Shown one piece after another: positions 34,974-44,929 of a stretch of DNA of 64,000 nt. Both the position numbers and the translations under genes were made by a program. The first letter of the stretch is position 1. Each line of letters opens with the position of its first letter. Below the pieces are notes generated by a model. The model was not told where the DNA came from, did not search any database, and saw nothing but the letters and a program-made list of their open reading frames with translations. Source of the DNA: Crenobacter caeni (GTDB lineage: Bacteria; Pseudomonadota; Gammaproteobacteria; Burkholderiales; Chromobacteriaceae); NCBI RefSeq assembly GCF_010435965.1, contig NZ_JAAGAA010000002.1, positions 124,001 through 188,000 on the forward strand. The letters are read 5' to 3'.

Positions 34974-36065
34974 TTAGCCGTTCTGGATGACGATCTTCGG
35001 GAAGCGGCCGGAGAAGTCCTGCGCCTTTTCGCCGACCTTGACCGCGACCTTGCGCGCGATCGCCTTGTAGGTGGCGGCCAGTTCGCCGTCCGGGTCGGCG
35101 ACCAAGGTCGGCGTGCCGGCGTCGACCGCCTCGCGGATGCGGATGTCCAGCGGCAGCGCGCCCAGCACCTCGACGCCGAAGTCGGCCGCCATTTTCGACG
35201 CGCCCCCCTCGCCGAAGATGTGTTCGGCGTGGCCGCACTGCGAGCACACGTGGATCGCCATGTTCTCCACCAGCCCCAGCACCGGTACGCCGACCTTCTG
35301 GAACATGGTGTAGCCCTTGCGCGCGTCCAAGAGCGCGATGTCCTGCGGCGTGGTCACGACGATGGCGCCGGTGACCGGCACCTTCTGCGACAGCGTCAGC
35401 TGGATGTCGCCGGTGCCCGGCGGCATGTCGATGACCAGGTAGTCGAGGTCGTCCCAGCGGGTGTCGTTCAACAGTTGCTGCAGCGCTTGGCTGACCATCG
35501 GGCCGCGCCACACCATCGCCTGGTCGGGGTCGACCAGGAAGCCGATCGACATCACCTGCACGCCGTGGCTGAGCACCGGGGCGAGCCCCTTGTCCTCGAC
35601 CAGTTCGGGCTTGGCGTCGGCGACACCCATCATCAGCGGCTGAGACGGGCCGTAGATGTCGGCGTCGAGCAAACCGACCCGCGCACCCTCGGCTGCGAGT
35701 GCCAGTGCCAGGTTGACCGCGGTGGTCGACTTGCCGACGCCGCCCTTGCCCGAGGCGACCACCACGATGTTTTTCACGCCCGGCAGCAGCGGCACGCCGC
35801 GCTGCACGCTGTGGCTGACGATCTGGCTCCTGGCCGTCACCTCGACCTTGCGTCCGCCCGCGATGGGCGCGAGCGCCGCCTCGAAACGCTCGCGCACGGC
35901 GTCAAGCTGGCTGGCTGCCGGGTAGGGCAGCACCACGTCGAGCGCGAGCGTGTGCGCGTCGATGCGCGGCGGCTTGACCGCCTTGCCGGCGACGTAGGGT
36001 TTGCCGGTATTCGGGTCGACGAGGGTGCCGACGGCGTCGAGCACGGTTTGTGCGGTCAGTTCCAT
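34974..36065 (-). CDS. apbC: Mrp/ApbC iron-sulfur cluster carrier ATPase
   Basis: The 363-residue protein (from ATG 36065) has an N-terminal MIP18-like domain (AVGTLVDPNTGKPYVAGKAV), the deviant P-loop VASGKGGVGKSTTAVNLAL, VIDMPPGTGDIQLTLSQ, and the cluster-binding cysteines CSQCG near the C-terminus. It carries and delivers 4Fe-4S clusters. The start at 36065 has a strong AAGGAG site 8 nt upstream; an in-frame ATG at 36125 lacks one. metG lies nearby in divergent orientation, with mdfA between, as this pair often neighbours. Confidence 0.92.
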   Translation of the reverse strand: MELTAQTVLDAVGTLVDPNTGKPYVAGKAVKPPRIDAHTLALDVVLPYPAASQLDAVRERFEAALAPIAGGRKVEVTARSQIVSHSVQRGVPLLPGVKNIVVVASGKGGVGKSTTAVNLALALAAEGARVGLLDADIYGPSQPLMMGVADAKPELVEDKGLAPVLSHGVQVMSIGFLVDPDQAMVWRGPMVSQALQQLLNDTRWDDLDYLVIDMPPGTGDIQLTLSQKVPVTGAIVVTTPQDIALLDARKGYTMFQKVGVPVLGLVENMAIHVCSQCGHAEHIFGEGGASKMAADFGVEVLGALPLDIRIREAVDAGTPTLVADPDGELAATYKAIARKVAVKVGEKAQDFSGRFPKIVIQNG

Positions 36066-36348
36066 GGCGGCGGTGTCTCCTTGCGCGTCTTTGGCGCTGA
36101 AGTGGGCGAGGATCTTGGAAAACATGGGTGGGCTGAAGTCGCTATGGCTGCTTGTTCTGGTTTGCGTGGCGGATGCCGGGTGCTGGCGCGATGATACGCC
36201 GAGCGCGATGGCATTGTGAACCATCGCGCTCGCCGGAAATGCGCTGTGGGTAAAAGCGCGGGCGGCTCTGGCCGCCGCTGGCGCCCGGGCGTAGAATCGC
36301 GCCCTTTTTCGCCTTTCGTGCGCGCGTCGCGCGCCCGCTCTTTACAGA

Positions 36349-37617
36349 ATGAACGCCAAAGCCCATCCCCGCATTTCCCTGCTGTTCCCGCTGGCCCTCG
36401 TGCTGTTCGAGTTCGCCGTCTACATCTGCAACGACATGGTGCAGCCGGCAATGCTCGCCGTCACCCGCGAATTCGCGGTCGACGTGTCGTGGGCACCGTT
36501 GTCGATGACCGCCTTCCTCGCCGGTGGCGCCTTGCTGCCGTGGCTGACCGGCCCGCTATCCGACCGCATCGGCCGCCGCCCGGTGCTCCTGTTCGGCGTC
36601 GCGTGGTTCACGCTCGCGTGCCTGGCGACCTATCTGGTCGACGACATCCAGAGCTTCATGGCGCTGCGCGTGCTGCAGGGGGTGGGGCTGTGCTTCATCA
36701 ACGCGGTCGGCTACGCCGCCGTGCAGGAAGCCTTCCCGGAGAACACCGCGGTGCGCGTGACCGCGCTGATGGCGAACGTCGCGCTGATCGCGCCCTTGGC
36801 CGGCCCGCTGGCCGGCGCGACGCTGATCGAGTTCGCGCCGTGGCGCCTGGGTTTCGCGCTGATCGCCGCCGTGTCCTTCGTTGCGCTGGTCGGCCTCGCC
36901 TGCTTCATGCCGGAAACGGTCAAGCCCAGCCACGACAAGCTGCCGCTCTCCGCCTTCGCGCGCGACTACCGCAAGGTGTTTTCCAACCGACGCTTCGTGC
37001 TCTCCGCACTGTGCATCCCGCTGATCGCGATGCCGCTGATGGGCTGGATTGCGCTGTCGCCGGTGCTGCTGGTCGAGGACCTCGGCCTGTCTTCGTTCGA
37101 GTACGGCGTGCTGCAGGTGCCAGTGTTCGCCGGCCTGATCCTCGGCAACCTGGTGCTGGCCGCCGTTGCCGAGCGCTGGCCGCTTGGCCGCTCTGCGTTG
37201 CTCGCCCGCGGGCCGGTCGCGCTTGGGGTTGCCGTATTGCTGGGCGGTGTGCTGCTGTCGGATGCGCCGCAGTACTGGATGGCCGGCGGCATGACGCTGA
37301 TGGCGTTCGCCGAAGGCATGGCCTTCGGCGTGCTCTACCGTTTCGCGCTGACCTCGTGCAACGAGGGCAAGGGCACGGTGTCGGCGGCGATGAGCATGCT
37401 GTGCATGGCTTCCTACGCGCTGGGCATCGAGACGCTGCGCTGGGCGTACCGCGCGGGCGGGCTCGCCGGCTTCGGTACGCTGGCGCTCGGTTACGCCCTG
37501 GCCTTCGCGCTGGTTGCCAGCCGTATGGTGCCGCTGGCTATGGCCGAGCGTGCCGAGCCGGCATCGCAGCCGGAAGCTGACGAGGGCGAGCTTGCGCTGT
37601 GTGCGGAGCAGGGCTGA
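36349..37617 (+). CDS. mdfA: MdfA-type multidrug/proton antiporter (MFS)
   Basis: The 422-residue protein has 12 predicted transmembrane segments and aligns with E. coli MdfA throughout: LFPLALVLFEFAVYICNDMV retains the acidic residues equivalent to E26 and D34, and GPLSDRIGRRPVLLFG is the MFS loop motif. LQGVGLCFINAVGYAAVQE is also conserved. It exports varied lipophilic drugs by proton exchange. The tail (EPASQPEADEGEL) is acidic and longer than in E. coli. Confidence 0.9.
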   Translation: MNAKAHPRISLLFPLALVLFEFAVYICNDMVQPAMLAVTREFAVDVSWAPLSMTAFLAGGALLPWLTGPLSDRIGRRPVLLFGVAWFTLACLATYLVDDIQSFMALRVLQGVGLCFINAVGYAAVQEAFPENTAVRVTALMANVALIAPLAGPLAGATLIEFAPWRLGFALIAAVSFVALVGLACFMPETVKPSHDKLPLSAFARDYRKVFSNRRFVLSALCIPLIAMPLMGWIALSPVLLVEDLGLSSFEYGVLQVPVFAGLILGNLVLAAVAERWPLGRSALLARGPVALGVAVLLGGVLLSDAPQYWMAGGMTLMAFAEGMAFGVLYRFALTSCNEGKGTVSAAMSMLCMASYALGIETLRWAYRAGGLAGFGTLALGYALAFALVASRMVPLAMAERAEPASQPEADEGELALCAEQG

Positions 37618-37678
37618 GGCGAGCATCGCCGGGCGCTGATATAATCGGCCGATTGGTTTTCCGGTTCAGGACAGACAG

Positions 37679-39736
37679 ATGACAAAACGCAAGATACTGG
37701 TGACGAGTGCGCTGCCGTACGCGAACGGTGCGATCCATCTTGGCCATATGGTCGAACACATCCAGACCGACGTTTGGGTGCGTTTCCAGAAGATGCGCGG
37801 CCACGACTGCCACTACGTGTGCGCCGACGATACCCACGGCACGCCCATCATGCTGGCGGCCGAGAAGCGCGGCATCACGCCGGAGGCGCTGATCGAGCAG
37901 GTCCGCACCGAGCATCTGGCCGACTTCACCGGTTTCCATATCGGTTACGACAACTACTACTCGACCAACAGCCCTGAAAACAAGGCGTTCGCCGAGACCA
38001 TCTACCGCAAGCTCAAGGCCGACGGCAAGATCGTTTCGCGCACCATCGAGCAGCTGTTCGACCCGGAAAAGCAGATGTTCCTGCCGGACCGCTTCGTCAA
38101 GGGCGAGTGCCCGAAGTGCGGCGCCAAGGACCAGTACGGCGACAACTGCGAGGTGTGCGGCGCGACCTACAGCCCGACCGAGCTGAAGAACCCGTTCTCG
38201 GCGGTGTCCGGTGCGACGCCGGTGCTGAAAAGCTCCGAGCACTACTTCTTCCGCCTGGGCGAGTGCGCGGACTTCCTGAAGGAATGGACCGCCGGCGCCA
38301 CGTTGCGCGCCGACGGCGTGCGCATGGCGCACCTGCAGCACGAGTCGCTCAACAAGATGAACGAGTGGATCGAAGGCGGCCTGCAGGACTGGGACATCTC
38401 GCGTGACGCACCGTACTTCGGCTTCGAGATCCCCGACGCACCGGGCAAGTACTTCTACGTGTGGCTGGACGCGCCGATCGGCTATATGGCGTCGTTCAAG
38501 CACCTGTGCGAGCGCACCGGCATCGACTTTGACGAGTACTTCAAGCCGGACTCGACCGCCGAGATGTACCACTTCATCGGCAAGGACATCCTGTACTTCC
38601 ACGCGCTGTTCTGGCCGGCGATGCTGAAATACGCGGGCTACCGCGCGCCGACCGGCGTGTTCGCGCACGGCTTCCTGACCGTCGACGGCCAGAAGATGTC
38701 CAAGTCGCGCGGCACCTTCATCACCGCCAAGAGCTACCTCGAGTGCGGGCTGAACCCCGAGTGGATGCGTTACTACATCGCCGCCAAGCTCAACGCGCGC
38801 ATCGAGGACATCGACCTGTCGCTCGACGACTTCATCGCGCGGGTGAACTCGGACCTGGTCGGCAAGTACGTGAACATCGCCAGCCGTGCCGCCGGCTTCA
38901 TCGCCAAGCGTTTCGGCGGCCAGCTCGCGTCGTCCATCGCCGACAACGAACTGCTGGTCCGCCTGCAGCGCGAGGCCGCGACCATCGCCGCCGCCTACGA
39001 GGCGCGCGAGTACGCCAAGGCGCTGCGCGACGTGATGGCGCTGGCCGACCTCGTCAACGCCTACGTCGACGCCAACAAGCCGTGGGAGCTGGCGCGCCAG
39101 GAAGGGCAGGATGCCCGCCTGCAGGAAGTGTGCTCGGTGCTGATCAACGCCTTCCGCCTGCTGACGATTTATCTCAAGCCGGTGCTGCCCAAGCTGTCGG
39201 AAGGCGTCGAGGCTTTCCTCGGCATCGACCCGCTGACCTGGTCCGACAGCGAGAACCTGCTGTTTGCCCACGTGATCCAGCCTTACCAGCACCTGATGCA
39301 GCGCATCGAGCCTGCACTGGTCGACAAATTGATTGAAGCGAACAAGCAAAGCATGGAACAGAACACCGCACCCGCTGCCGCCCAGTGTGAACCGCTGGCC
39401 GAGACCATCACCATCGACGATTTTGCCAAGGTCGACCTGCGCGTGGGCAAGGTGCTCGCCTGCCAGTTCGTCGAAGGCTCGGACAAGCTGCTGCAATTCA
39501 CCGTGGATCTCGGCTTCGAGACCCGCAACATCTTCTCCGGCATCCGCAAGGCGTACGGCGAGCCTGAAAAGCTGGTCGGCCGCAGCGTGATCGTGGTGGC
39601 CAACCTCGCGCCGCGCAAGATGCGCTTTGGCGTATCGGCCGGCATGATCGTTTGCGCGTCGGGCACCGACGACGCGCAGGGCCTGTTCCTGCTCGACACC
39701 GACGCCGGTGCACAGCCGGGTATGCGTATTGGTTAA
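37679..39736 (+). CDS. metG: methionyl-tRNA synthetase
   Basis: The 685-residue class I synthetase has the HIGH motif as HLGH in [12 protein letters not shown], a four-cysteine zinc knuckle ([18 protein letters not shown]) and KMSKS in [12 protein letters not shown]. The C-terminal domain is EMAP-like, dimerising and tRNA-binding (about 575-685: [20 protein letters not shown]). It charges initiator and elongator tRNA-Met. A TATAAT at 37640-37645 lies 34 nt before the ATG as a likely -10 element. A strong terminator follows. Confidence 0.97.
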   Translation: MTKRKILVTSALPYANGAIHLGHMVEHIQTDVWVRFQKMRGHDCHYVCADDTHGTPIMLAAEKRGITPEALIEQVRTEHLADFTGFHIGYDNYYSTNSPENKAFAETIYRKLKADGKIVSRTIEQLFDPEKQMFLPDRFVKGECPKCGAKDQYGDNCEVCGATYSPTELKNPFSAVSGATPVLKSSEHYFFRLGECADFLKEWTAGATLRADGVRMAHLQHESLNKMNEWIEGGLQDWDISRDAPYFGFEIPDAPGKYFYVWLDAPIGYMASFKHLCERTGIDFDEYFKPDSTAEMYHFIGKDILYFHALFWPAMLKYAGYRAPTGVFAHGFLTVDGQKMSKSRGTFITAKSYLECGLNPEWMRYYIAAKLNARIEDIDLSLDDFIARVNSDLVGKYVNIASRAAGFIAKRFGGQLASSIADNELLVRLQREAATIAAAYEAREYAKALRDVMALADLVNAYVDANKPWELARQEGQDARLQEVCSVLINAFRLLTIYLKPVLPKLSEGVEAFLGIDPLTWSDSENLLFAHVIQPYQHLMQRIEPALVDKLIEANKQSMEQNTAPAAAQCEPLAETITIDDFAKVDLRVGKVLACQFVEGSDKLLQFTVDLGFETRNIFSGIRKAYGEPEKLVGRSVIVVANLAPRKMRFGVSAGMIVCASGTDDAQGLFLLDTDAGAQPGMRIG

Positions 39737-39747
39737 AACGTATGACA

Positions 39748-39791
39748 AGACAACCCCCCTGTCTCCTTCCGGAGCAGGGGGGTTGTCTTTT
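39748..39791 (+). terminator. metG terminator
   Basis: The 14-bp stem AGACAACCCCCCTG/CAGGGGGGTTGTCT is followed by T residues, 12 nt after the stop. Confidence 0.9.
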
Positions 39792-39927
39792 ATCTACGGC
39801 ATTCAGGCAGGAAGTCGTCTATTGTTGACAGCAGGTGATTAATTCGTTTTACTTGAAGATTGCGAGATATCGAATGCTTTGTTGCAATTTTCTACAGATA
39901 TCAAAAATAAAAGAGAGGAATGAGACG

Positions 39928-40122
39928 ATGATGATCAAGGTCAGCCAGCTGCAGCCCGGCCACGAAGTTCACGAGCACAAGGATAACGGCGAAGTCGACC
40001 GTTTCACCGTATTGCAGGTTGCCCCGGCCGGCCGCATGGTCGAAGTCACTTTCGACACCAAGGGCGGCCGCGAGAGCGCGATTTACCCGGCGGAAGCGTA
40101 CCTGAACGCGGCCAACGGCTGA
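39928..40122 (+). CDS. small conserved-type hypothetical protein
   Basis: The 64-residue soluble protein begins MMIKVSQLQPGHEVHEHKDN and continues GEVDRFTVLQVAPAGRMVEV, then TFDTKGGRESAIYPAEAYL. It looks like a compact beta-rich domain, with alternating hydrophobics around a short charged hairpin. The ATG at 39928 or 39931 follows GAGAGGAATGAG. It is preceded by an AT-rich promoter region and followed by its own terminator. Its function is unknown. Confidence 0.6.
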   Translation: MMIKVSQLQPGHEVHEHKDNGEVDRFTVLQVAPAGRMVEVTFDTKGGRESAIYPAEAYLNAANG

Positions 40123-40176
40123 ACGCCTGCTACACTGGATGACTTGCGGTGCTGCGGTGCCGCAAGCGGATGACGA

Positions 40177-40206
40177 AAGGGCCGCGTTGCGGCCCTTGGT
40201 CTTTTT
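40177..40206 (+). terminator. terminator after the 64-residue gene
   Basis: The 9-bp stem AAGGGCCGC/GCGGCCCTT with loop GTT is followed by GGTCTTTTT. Confidence 0.75.
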
Positions 40207-40290
40207 GGCCGCAGCCCTGGCCCCGTTCGGGCGGGCGGCCGACGAAGCGGCGCGGCGGGGCGCGCGCAGGTAATCTGGAGTCGGAAGAAA

Positions 40291-40566
40291 ATGAAGGCAT
40301 GTTTGTTGCGCATTCACGGCAAGGTACAGGGCGTCTACTACCGCGACACCGCGGTCGCCCGTGCCCGCGAACTGGGCGTGGCCGGCTGGGTGCGTAACCG
40401 GGTAGACGGCACGGTCGAAGCCTGGGTCGAAGGCGAGCCGTCGGCCGTCGCGGGCTTTGTCGAATGGGCGCATCAGGGGCCGCTCTCGGCGCGGGTCGAC
40501 CGTGTCGACGCGAGCGAGGTCAGCGCCGAGGCGGTTGAGGGTTTCGAGCGCAAGCCGACCCTGTAA
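40291..40566 (+). CDS. acyP: acylphosphatase
   Basis: The 91-residue enzyme hydrolyses acyl phosphates. The catalytic arginine is in GKVQGVYYRDTAVARA and the asparagine in GWVRNRVDGTVEAW. It is full length. A 21-bp palindromic terminator shared with convergent yaaA follows. Confidence 0.95.
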   Translation: MKACLLRIHGKVQGVYYRDTAVARARELGVAGWVRNRVDGTVEAWVEGEPSAVAGFVEWAHQGPLSARVDRVDASEVSAEAVEGFERKPTL

Positions 40567-40572
40567 AGGGGG

Positions 40573-40617
40573 CCGGTATGAAAAAAGCGCGCCCCACGGC
40601 GCGCTTTTTTCATACCG
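40573..40617. terminator. bidirectional terminator acyP/yaaA, 21-bp perfect stem
   Basis: The arms at 40573-40593 and 40597-40617 are perfectly complementary around a 3-4 nt loop (core GCGCGCCCCACGGCGCGC) and include A6/T6 tracts, so each strand has its own U-run. It lies between the two convergent stops. Confidence 0.85.
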
Positions 40618-40623
40618 GCGGTT

Positions 40624-41400
40624 TCAGCCGTGCGAGCGGCAGAACACCCACTCGTGTTCGCCGGAGCGCGCCGCGTCGAAGCGGTAGCCGTCGACGTCGA
40701 AGTCTTTCAGCGCTTGCGGGTCGTCGACGCCGTGCTGGGCGGCCCAGCGCGCCATCAGGCCGCGCGCGCGCTTCGCGTAGAAGCTGACGATCTTGAACGG
40801 CCCACCATCCTTGCTGTCTCGAAACACCGGGGTGATGACCGGGTAGGGCAGCGCGTCGCGGCGCACCGACTTGAAATACTCTTCGGAGGCGAGGTTGACC
40901 AGCGTGCGCTCTCCCATGCCGTCGAGCTCGCGCGCGAGCAGCTGCGCGATGCGCGCGCCCCAGAACGCGTAGAGATTGGCGCCGGCGGGGTTGGCGAGCC
41001 GGGTTCCCATCTCCAGCCGGTAGGCCTGCATCAGGTCGAGCGGGCGCAACACGCCGTAGAGGCCGGACAGGATGCGCAGATGGTCCTGCAGGTAGGCGAT
41101 CTCGCCTGCGCTAAGGCTCGTGGCGTCCAGCCCCTCGTAAACGTCGCCCATGAAGGCAAACACCGCCTGGCGTGCGTTGCCGGTGTCGAACGGCGGCTGC
41201 CAGTCGTGGTAGCGGCCGACGTTGAGGCGGGCGAGCGCGTCGCTGATGCCCATCAGCGCCGAGAGATCGGCCGGGCTTTTTTCGCGCAGGATGGCGACCA
41301 GTTCGCGGCTTTGTTCCAGCAACTCGGGCTGGGTATGTGCGGCGGGCGGGAGCGATCGCTCGAAGTCGAGCGTCTTGGCTGGCGAGACGACCATCAGCAT
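40624..41400 (-). CDS. yaaA: peroxide stress protein YaaA (UPF0246)
   Basis: The 258-residue protein begins MLMVVSPAKTLDFERSLPP and contains YLQDHLRILSGLYGVLRPLD and NLASEEYFKSV, all hallmarks of the YaaA family. Members limit intracellular iron and oxidative DNA damage during peroxide stress and bind DNA. The true start is the MLMVVSPAKT methionine; a longer upstream frame is antisense to dtd and spurious. Confidence 0.93.
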   Translation of the reverse strand: MLMVVSPAKTLDFERSLPPAAHTQPELLEQSRELVAILREKSPADLSALMGISDALARLNVGRYHDWQPPFDTGNARQAVFAFMGDVYEGLDATSLSAGEIAYLQDHLRILSGLYGVLRPLDLMQAYRLEMGTRLANPAGANLYAFWGARIAQLLARELDGMGERTLVNLASEEYFKSVRRDALPYPVITPVFRDSKDGGPFKIVSFYAKRARGLMARWAAQHGVDDPQALKDFDVDGYRFDAARSGEHEWVFCRSHG

Positions 41401-41484
41401 GGCGGGAACCCTGTGGTGAAAGCGGGGATGATTGTAGCGCACTCTGGCATAGAATAAGCCGTTTGAAGCTAGGGAGCGGGTTGC

Positions 41485-41937
41485 ATGAGAGTGTTGTTGC
41501 AGCGGGTCAGCAAGGCGAGCGTCGAGGTGGACGCCCGGACGGTCGGGTGCATCGGTACGGGGGTGTTGCTGCTGGTCGGCATCGAGCCGGCAGACGGGGC
41601 GGACGACGTCGCCTACCTTGTGCGCAAAATCAGCCAGTTGCGCATTTTCGACGACGCGGCGGGGGTGATGAACCTGTCCTTGCTCGACACCGGCGCCGAG
41701 GCGCTGGCGGTCAGCCAGTTCACGCTGTTCGCGAGCACGCGCAAGGGCAACCGTCCGGGCTACAGCCGTGCGGCGCCGCCCGCGCACGCGGCACCGCTGT
41801 TCGAGTCGTTTGTCGGCGAGCTTGGCAAGGTGCTCGGTAAGCCGGTGCCGACCGGCGTGTTCGGCGCGCATATGCAGGTGAGCCTCTGCAACGACGGCCC
41901 AGTCACCCTGTGGCTGGACAGCCGCGCGCCGGAGTAG
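41485..41937 (+). CDS. dtd: D-aminoacyl-tRNA deacylase
   Basis: The 150-residue enzyme removes D-amino acids from mischarged tRNA. It begins [16 protein letters not shown]. Both active-site motifs are present: SQFTLFA (near 78-84) and the cross-subunit GP motif in [11 protein letters not shown] at the C-terminus. It is full length. Confidence 0.96.
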   Translation: MRVLLQRVSKASVEVDARTVGCIGTGVLLLVGIEPADGADDVAYLVRKISQLRIFDDAAGVMNLSLLDTGAEALAVSQFTLFASTRKGNRPGYSRAAPPAHAAPLFESFVGELGKVLGKPVPTGVFGAHMQVSLCNDGPVTLWLDSRAPE

Positions 41938-41950
41938 GGAATACGCGCGA

Positions 41951-41976
41951 AAACGGCCCGCCTAGGCGGGCCGTTT
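41951..41976. terminator. bidirectional terminator dtd/mltD
   Basis: The 12-bp perfect stem AAACGGCCCGCC/GGCGGGCCGTTT with a TA loop lies between convergent genes. Confidence 0.85.
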
Positions 41977-41994
41977 GTCTTGTGCGGTCGAAGC

Positions 41995-43995
41995 TTACAG
42001 CCCCTGTACGATCAGCCTTTGGCCGGGCTGCAGTGCGGCGAGGCGTGCCGCAGCGTTCCAGCGCTTGATGTCGGTATGATGGACGCCGAACTTGCGGGCG
42101 ATGCCGTAAACGGTGTCGCCGGTCTGTACGATGTACTCGCGCTGCGGCTGACCGCCGGACAGGGCGGCCAGTTCGCTGACCGCGTCAGCCTGAGCGCTGA
42201 CTGGCGTGCCGATGATCGGCGTGCCGCTGACCTTCAGCGTCTGCCCAAGTTGTAGGCGGCTGTCTTCCAGCCCGTTCAGGGCCTGCAGTTGGGCGACGTT
42301 CATGCCGTAACGGCGCGAGATGTTGTACAGGGTGTCGCCGCCCTGCACCGTGTGCAGGTTGGCGACATTCTCTTGCTGCGCGCTGGCGACGGCTTCGACT
42401 GCGCGGGTCGCGAGCGTGCGCTCGGTGACGGCCACCCTGACCGGCTGGGCGGGCGCGGCGCGTTGGGGCGTTTCGGCCTTGAGCGGCGCGATGGCCAGCG
42501 GCGTGGCCTGCTCTGCGACGGCGAGCCGTTGCGGCGCGGCCGGCGTGGCGGACACCGCCAGCGGCGCGATCGACGCGGCCGGCGTGGCCGTTACTGCCGG
42601 TTCGGCCAAGGCGACGGTTTGCGTCGCGGTGGAGACGGCCGGCGCTTGCAGCGGCGCGATCGCCAGCGGCTGGATTGCCGGCGCGGCCTGCTCGGCGACG
42701 GCGACGCGCTGAACCTGGGCGACCGCTGCCGGCCCGGCGGCGGCAAGCATGGGCGGGCTGGCAGACGGGTTGGCCTGCGAGCTGTCGAGGGTCGCCAGTA
42801 CCGGTACCTCAAACGCGGTCGCGCGACGCTCGTTGGCGACGCGCAGGGTCAGCGGCTCGGCGCGCGCGTTGCGCGAGGCGACCAGCACCGGCTGGCCCGG
42901 CGCGAAACGGCCGCCGCGCGCGTTGTTCACGGCCAGGAGCTCGCCGACGTTCATCCCGTACTCGCCGGCCAGCGTCGAGGCGTCGACGCCGTCCTGCGGC
43001 ACGTGGACTTCCCAGTTCATCAGCGGTTTGTCCCACTTGGCGACATTGCGCTCGAAGCGGTGCAGGCGGTCGGCCGGCAGCAGCATCTGGCGGCCGCTCT
43101 TGTGTGCGTAGACGGGCAGGTTGAACGCCGGGTTCAGCTCCTTGAACTCGGACACCGGCATTTCGGCGAGGCGGGCGGCCACGTCGATGTCCATGTGGCG
43201 GCCGGTCGAGATCGCGACGAAGTAAGGCTTGTTCGGGAAGTCGCCGAGCGAGAGGTTGAAGCGCTCGGGCTCGAGGATCACGTTGCGCACGGCCAGAAGC
43301 TTGGGCACGTAGTTGCGTGTTTCGTTCGGCAGCCTGAGGTTCTCGTAAGTCGGCTCGAGGCCCTGCGCGCGGGCGCGCTCGATTGCGCGCGACACGTTGC
43401 CCTGGCCCCAGTTGTAGCTGGCCAGCGCAAGGCTCCAGTCGCCGAACATGCCGTACAGCGTCTGCAGGTAGTCGAGCGCGGCGTTGGTCGATTCGACCAC
43501 GTCGCGGCGGCCGTCGTACCACCAGGTCTGCTCGAGGCCGTACTGGCGGCCGGTTGCCGGCATGAACTGCCACAGGCCGGCGGCGCCGACGTGCGAGCGC
43601 GCGGTCGGCACGAAGGCGCTCTCGACGACCGGCAACAGCGCAAGCTCGGTCGGCATGCCGCGGCGCTCGACCTCGTTCATGATGTAGAAGAGATATTTCC
43701 TGCTGCGGTCCATGGAACGGCGCAAACCGGCAGGATTGGCCGCATATTGGCGTTCCAGACGGCGGACAAGTTCGGGGTTGACCTCGCTCATCTGGAAGCC
43801 TTCGCGCATGCGCAGGATCAGATTGTCGCCATTACGCAGCAAGCTGGTGTTCTGCAACATCATATCCAGACCAACGGCGAGTGCTTCGTCAACTGCTAAG
43901 CGTTCGGGCTTGCCAAAAATGGTAGCTGCCTTGGCCGGTGCCGCCCAGGCCGTAAAGGCGAGCGACAGCGACAGGGCAATGGAGAATTTTTTCAT
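41995..43995 (-). CDS. mltD: membrane-bound lytic murein transglycosylase D with LysM repeats
   Basis: The 666-residue secreted enzyme has a signal peptide (MKKFSIALSLSLAFTAWAAP). The SLT catalytic domain (about 95-240) has the catalytic Glu in LLPVVESAFVPTARSH and AGLWQFMPATGR, then LASYNWGQGNVSRAI. A LysM-like segment lies near 340-375 (STLAGEYGMNVGELLAVNN). An Ala/Pro/Val-rich linker with LAIAPL repeats covers about 400-530. Two C-terminal LysM domains (VQGGDTLYNISRRYGMNVAQ; VQTGDTVYGIARKFGVHHTD) bind peptidoglycan. No lipobox is seen. The family cleaves glycan strands to anhydromuropeptides. Confidence 0.92.
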   Translation of the reverse strand: MKKFSIALSLSLAFTAWAAPAKAATIFGKPERLAVDEALAVGLDMMLQNTSLLRNGDNLILRMREGFQMSEVNPELVRRLERQYAANPAGLRRSMDRSRKYLFYIMNEVERRGMPTELALLPVVESAFVPTARSHVGAAGLWQFMPATGRQYGLEQTWWYDGRRDVVESTNAALDYLQTLYGMFGDWSLALASYNWGQGNVSRAIERARAQGLEPTYENLRLPNETRNYVPKLLAVRNVILEPERFNLSLGDFPNKPYFVAISTGRHMDIDVAARLAEMPVSEFKELNPAFNLPVYAHKSGRQMLLPADRLHRFERNVAKWDKPLMNWEVHVPQDGVDASTLAGEYGMNVGELLAVNNARGGRFAPGQPVLVASRNARAEPLTLRVANERRATAFEVPVLATLDSSQANPSASPPMLAAAGPAAVAQVQRVAVAEQAAPAIQPLAIAPLQAPAVSTATQTVALAEPAVTATPAASIAPLAVSATPAAPQRLAVAEQATPLAIAPLKAETPQRAAPAQPVRVAVTERTLATRAVEAVASAQQENVANLHTVQGGDTLYNISRRYGMNVAQLQALNGLEDSRLQLGQTLKVSGTPIIGTPVSAQADAVSELAALSGGQPQREYIVQTGDTVYGIARKFGVHHTDIKRWNAAARLAALQPGQRLIVQGL

Positions 43996-44156
43996 CAGGA
44001 GGGCGCCCGGTCATTCTTTTTCGATTGTGGCCGATGCTACCACGCGCAACAGGTGTGTCAACGCAATAAATCAAACAAAATCAAAGCTATTGCACGTCAT
44101 GCAGGTGCGCGCGCCGGGTATGCAGTTCTAATCTAAAGAGACCGTGTTCTGTTTTT

Positions 44157-44912
44157 TTAGAAGATGTTTTTCCAGCGGCGCAGAATGGCAAATGATTCCA
44201 GTGCACTGTTGACGGGGGTGCCCTCATGCTGAGTGCTTGCCGCAAGCAGGGCAGGCTCGCCGGAACGCAGAAAGGGATTGCTCGCCAACTCGGCGTCGAG
44301 CCGTACCGGCAGGGTCGGTTCGCCCCGTTCGCGGCGTTGGCTGTCTTGCAACAACCGTGCGCGGACGGCCGGGTTGTCTGGGTCGCAGGCGCGGGCGAAA
44401 GCCAAGTTGGCCAGCGTGTACTCGTGTGCCGGGTAAATCCAGGTGTCGGGCGGCAGGGCGGCGAGGCGCGCCAAGCTTGCGTACATCTGTTCGGCACTGC
44501 CTTCGAACAGGCGCCCGCAGCCGGCGCCGAACAGGGTGTCGCCACTGAGCAGTGCCCCGGGGGTGTAGTAGCACAGGTGGTCGAGGGTATGGCCCGGTGT
44601 GGCGATCACCCGGAAGCGGACGTCGCCGACAGCGAAGCTGTCGCTGTCGGCGTGTGCGGCGTCGACACTGGCGACGCCGGCCGGCCCGTGCACCACGGCG
44701 TGTGGAAAAGCGGCCTTCAGGCGCGCGACGCCGCCGGTGTGGTCGGCGTGGTGGTGGGTGACGAGGATGGCGGCGAGGTGCTGGCCGTTCGCCGCGAGAT
44801 AGTCGAGCACCGGGGACGCGTCGCCCGGGTCGACGACGCAGGCGCCGGAAGGCTGCGGCAAAAGCCAGATATAATTGTCGGCAAAAGCCGGCAACGGAAT
44901 GAACGACAACAT
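44157..44912 (-). CDS. gloB: hydroxyacylglutathione hydrolase (glyoxalase II)
   Basis: The 251-residue metallo-beta-lactamase-fold enzyme carries the metal motif THHHADHTGG and HTLDHLCYY, GDTLFGAGCGR and PAHEYTLANL. It hydrolyses S-lactoylglutathione in methylglyoxal detoxification. A GAGGAAG site precedes ATG 44912. It is divergent from the methyltransferase gene, with only 17 nt between start codons. Confidence 0.95.
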   Translation of the reverse strand: MLSFIPLPAFADNYIWLLPQPSGACVVDPGDASPVLDYLAANGQHLAAILVTHHHADHTGGVARLKAAFPHAVVHGPAGVASVDAAHADSDSFAVGDVRFRVIATPGHTLDHLCYYTPGALLSGDTLFGAGCGRLFEGSAEQMYASLARLAALPPDTWIYPAHEYTLANLAFARACDPDNPAVRARLLQDSQRRERGEPTLPVRLDAELASNPFLRSGEPALLAASTQHEGTPVNSALESFAILRRWKNIF

Positions 44913-44929
44913 TCGTACTTCCTCATCAG

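Noticed and set aside
34132-35511. A 459-residue frame joining the murI sequence to an Arg/Gly-rich N-terminus
   Set aside because: The N-terminal part is another frame of apbC. murI starts at 34914 with its canonical FDSGLGG motif.
42440-42800. Tandem DNA repeats within mltD
   Set aside because: The LAIAPL-type repeats are a degenerate Ala/Pro linker between the catalytic and LysM domains, common in secreted wall enzymes.
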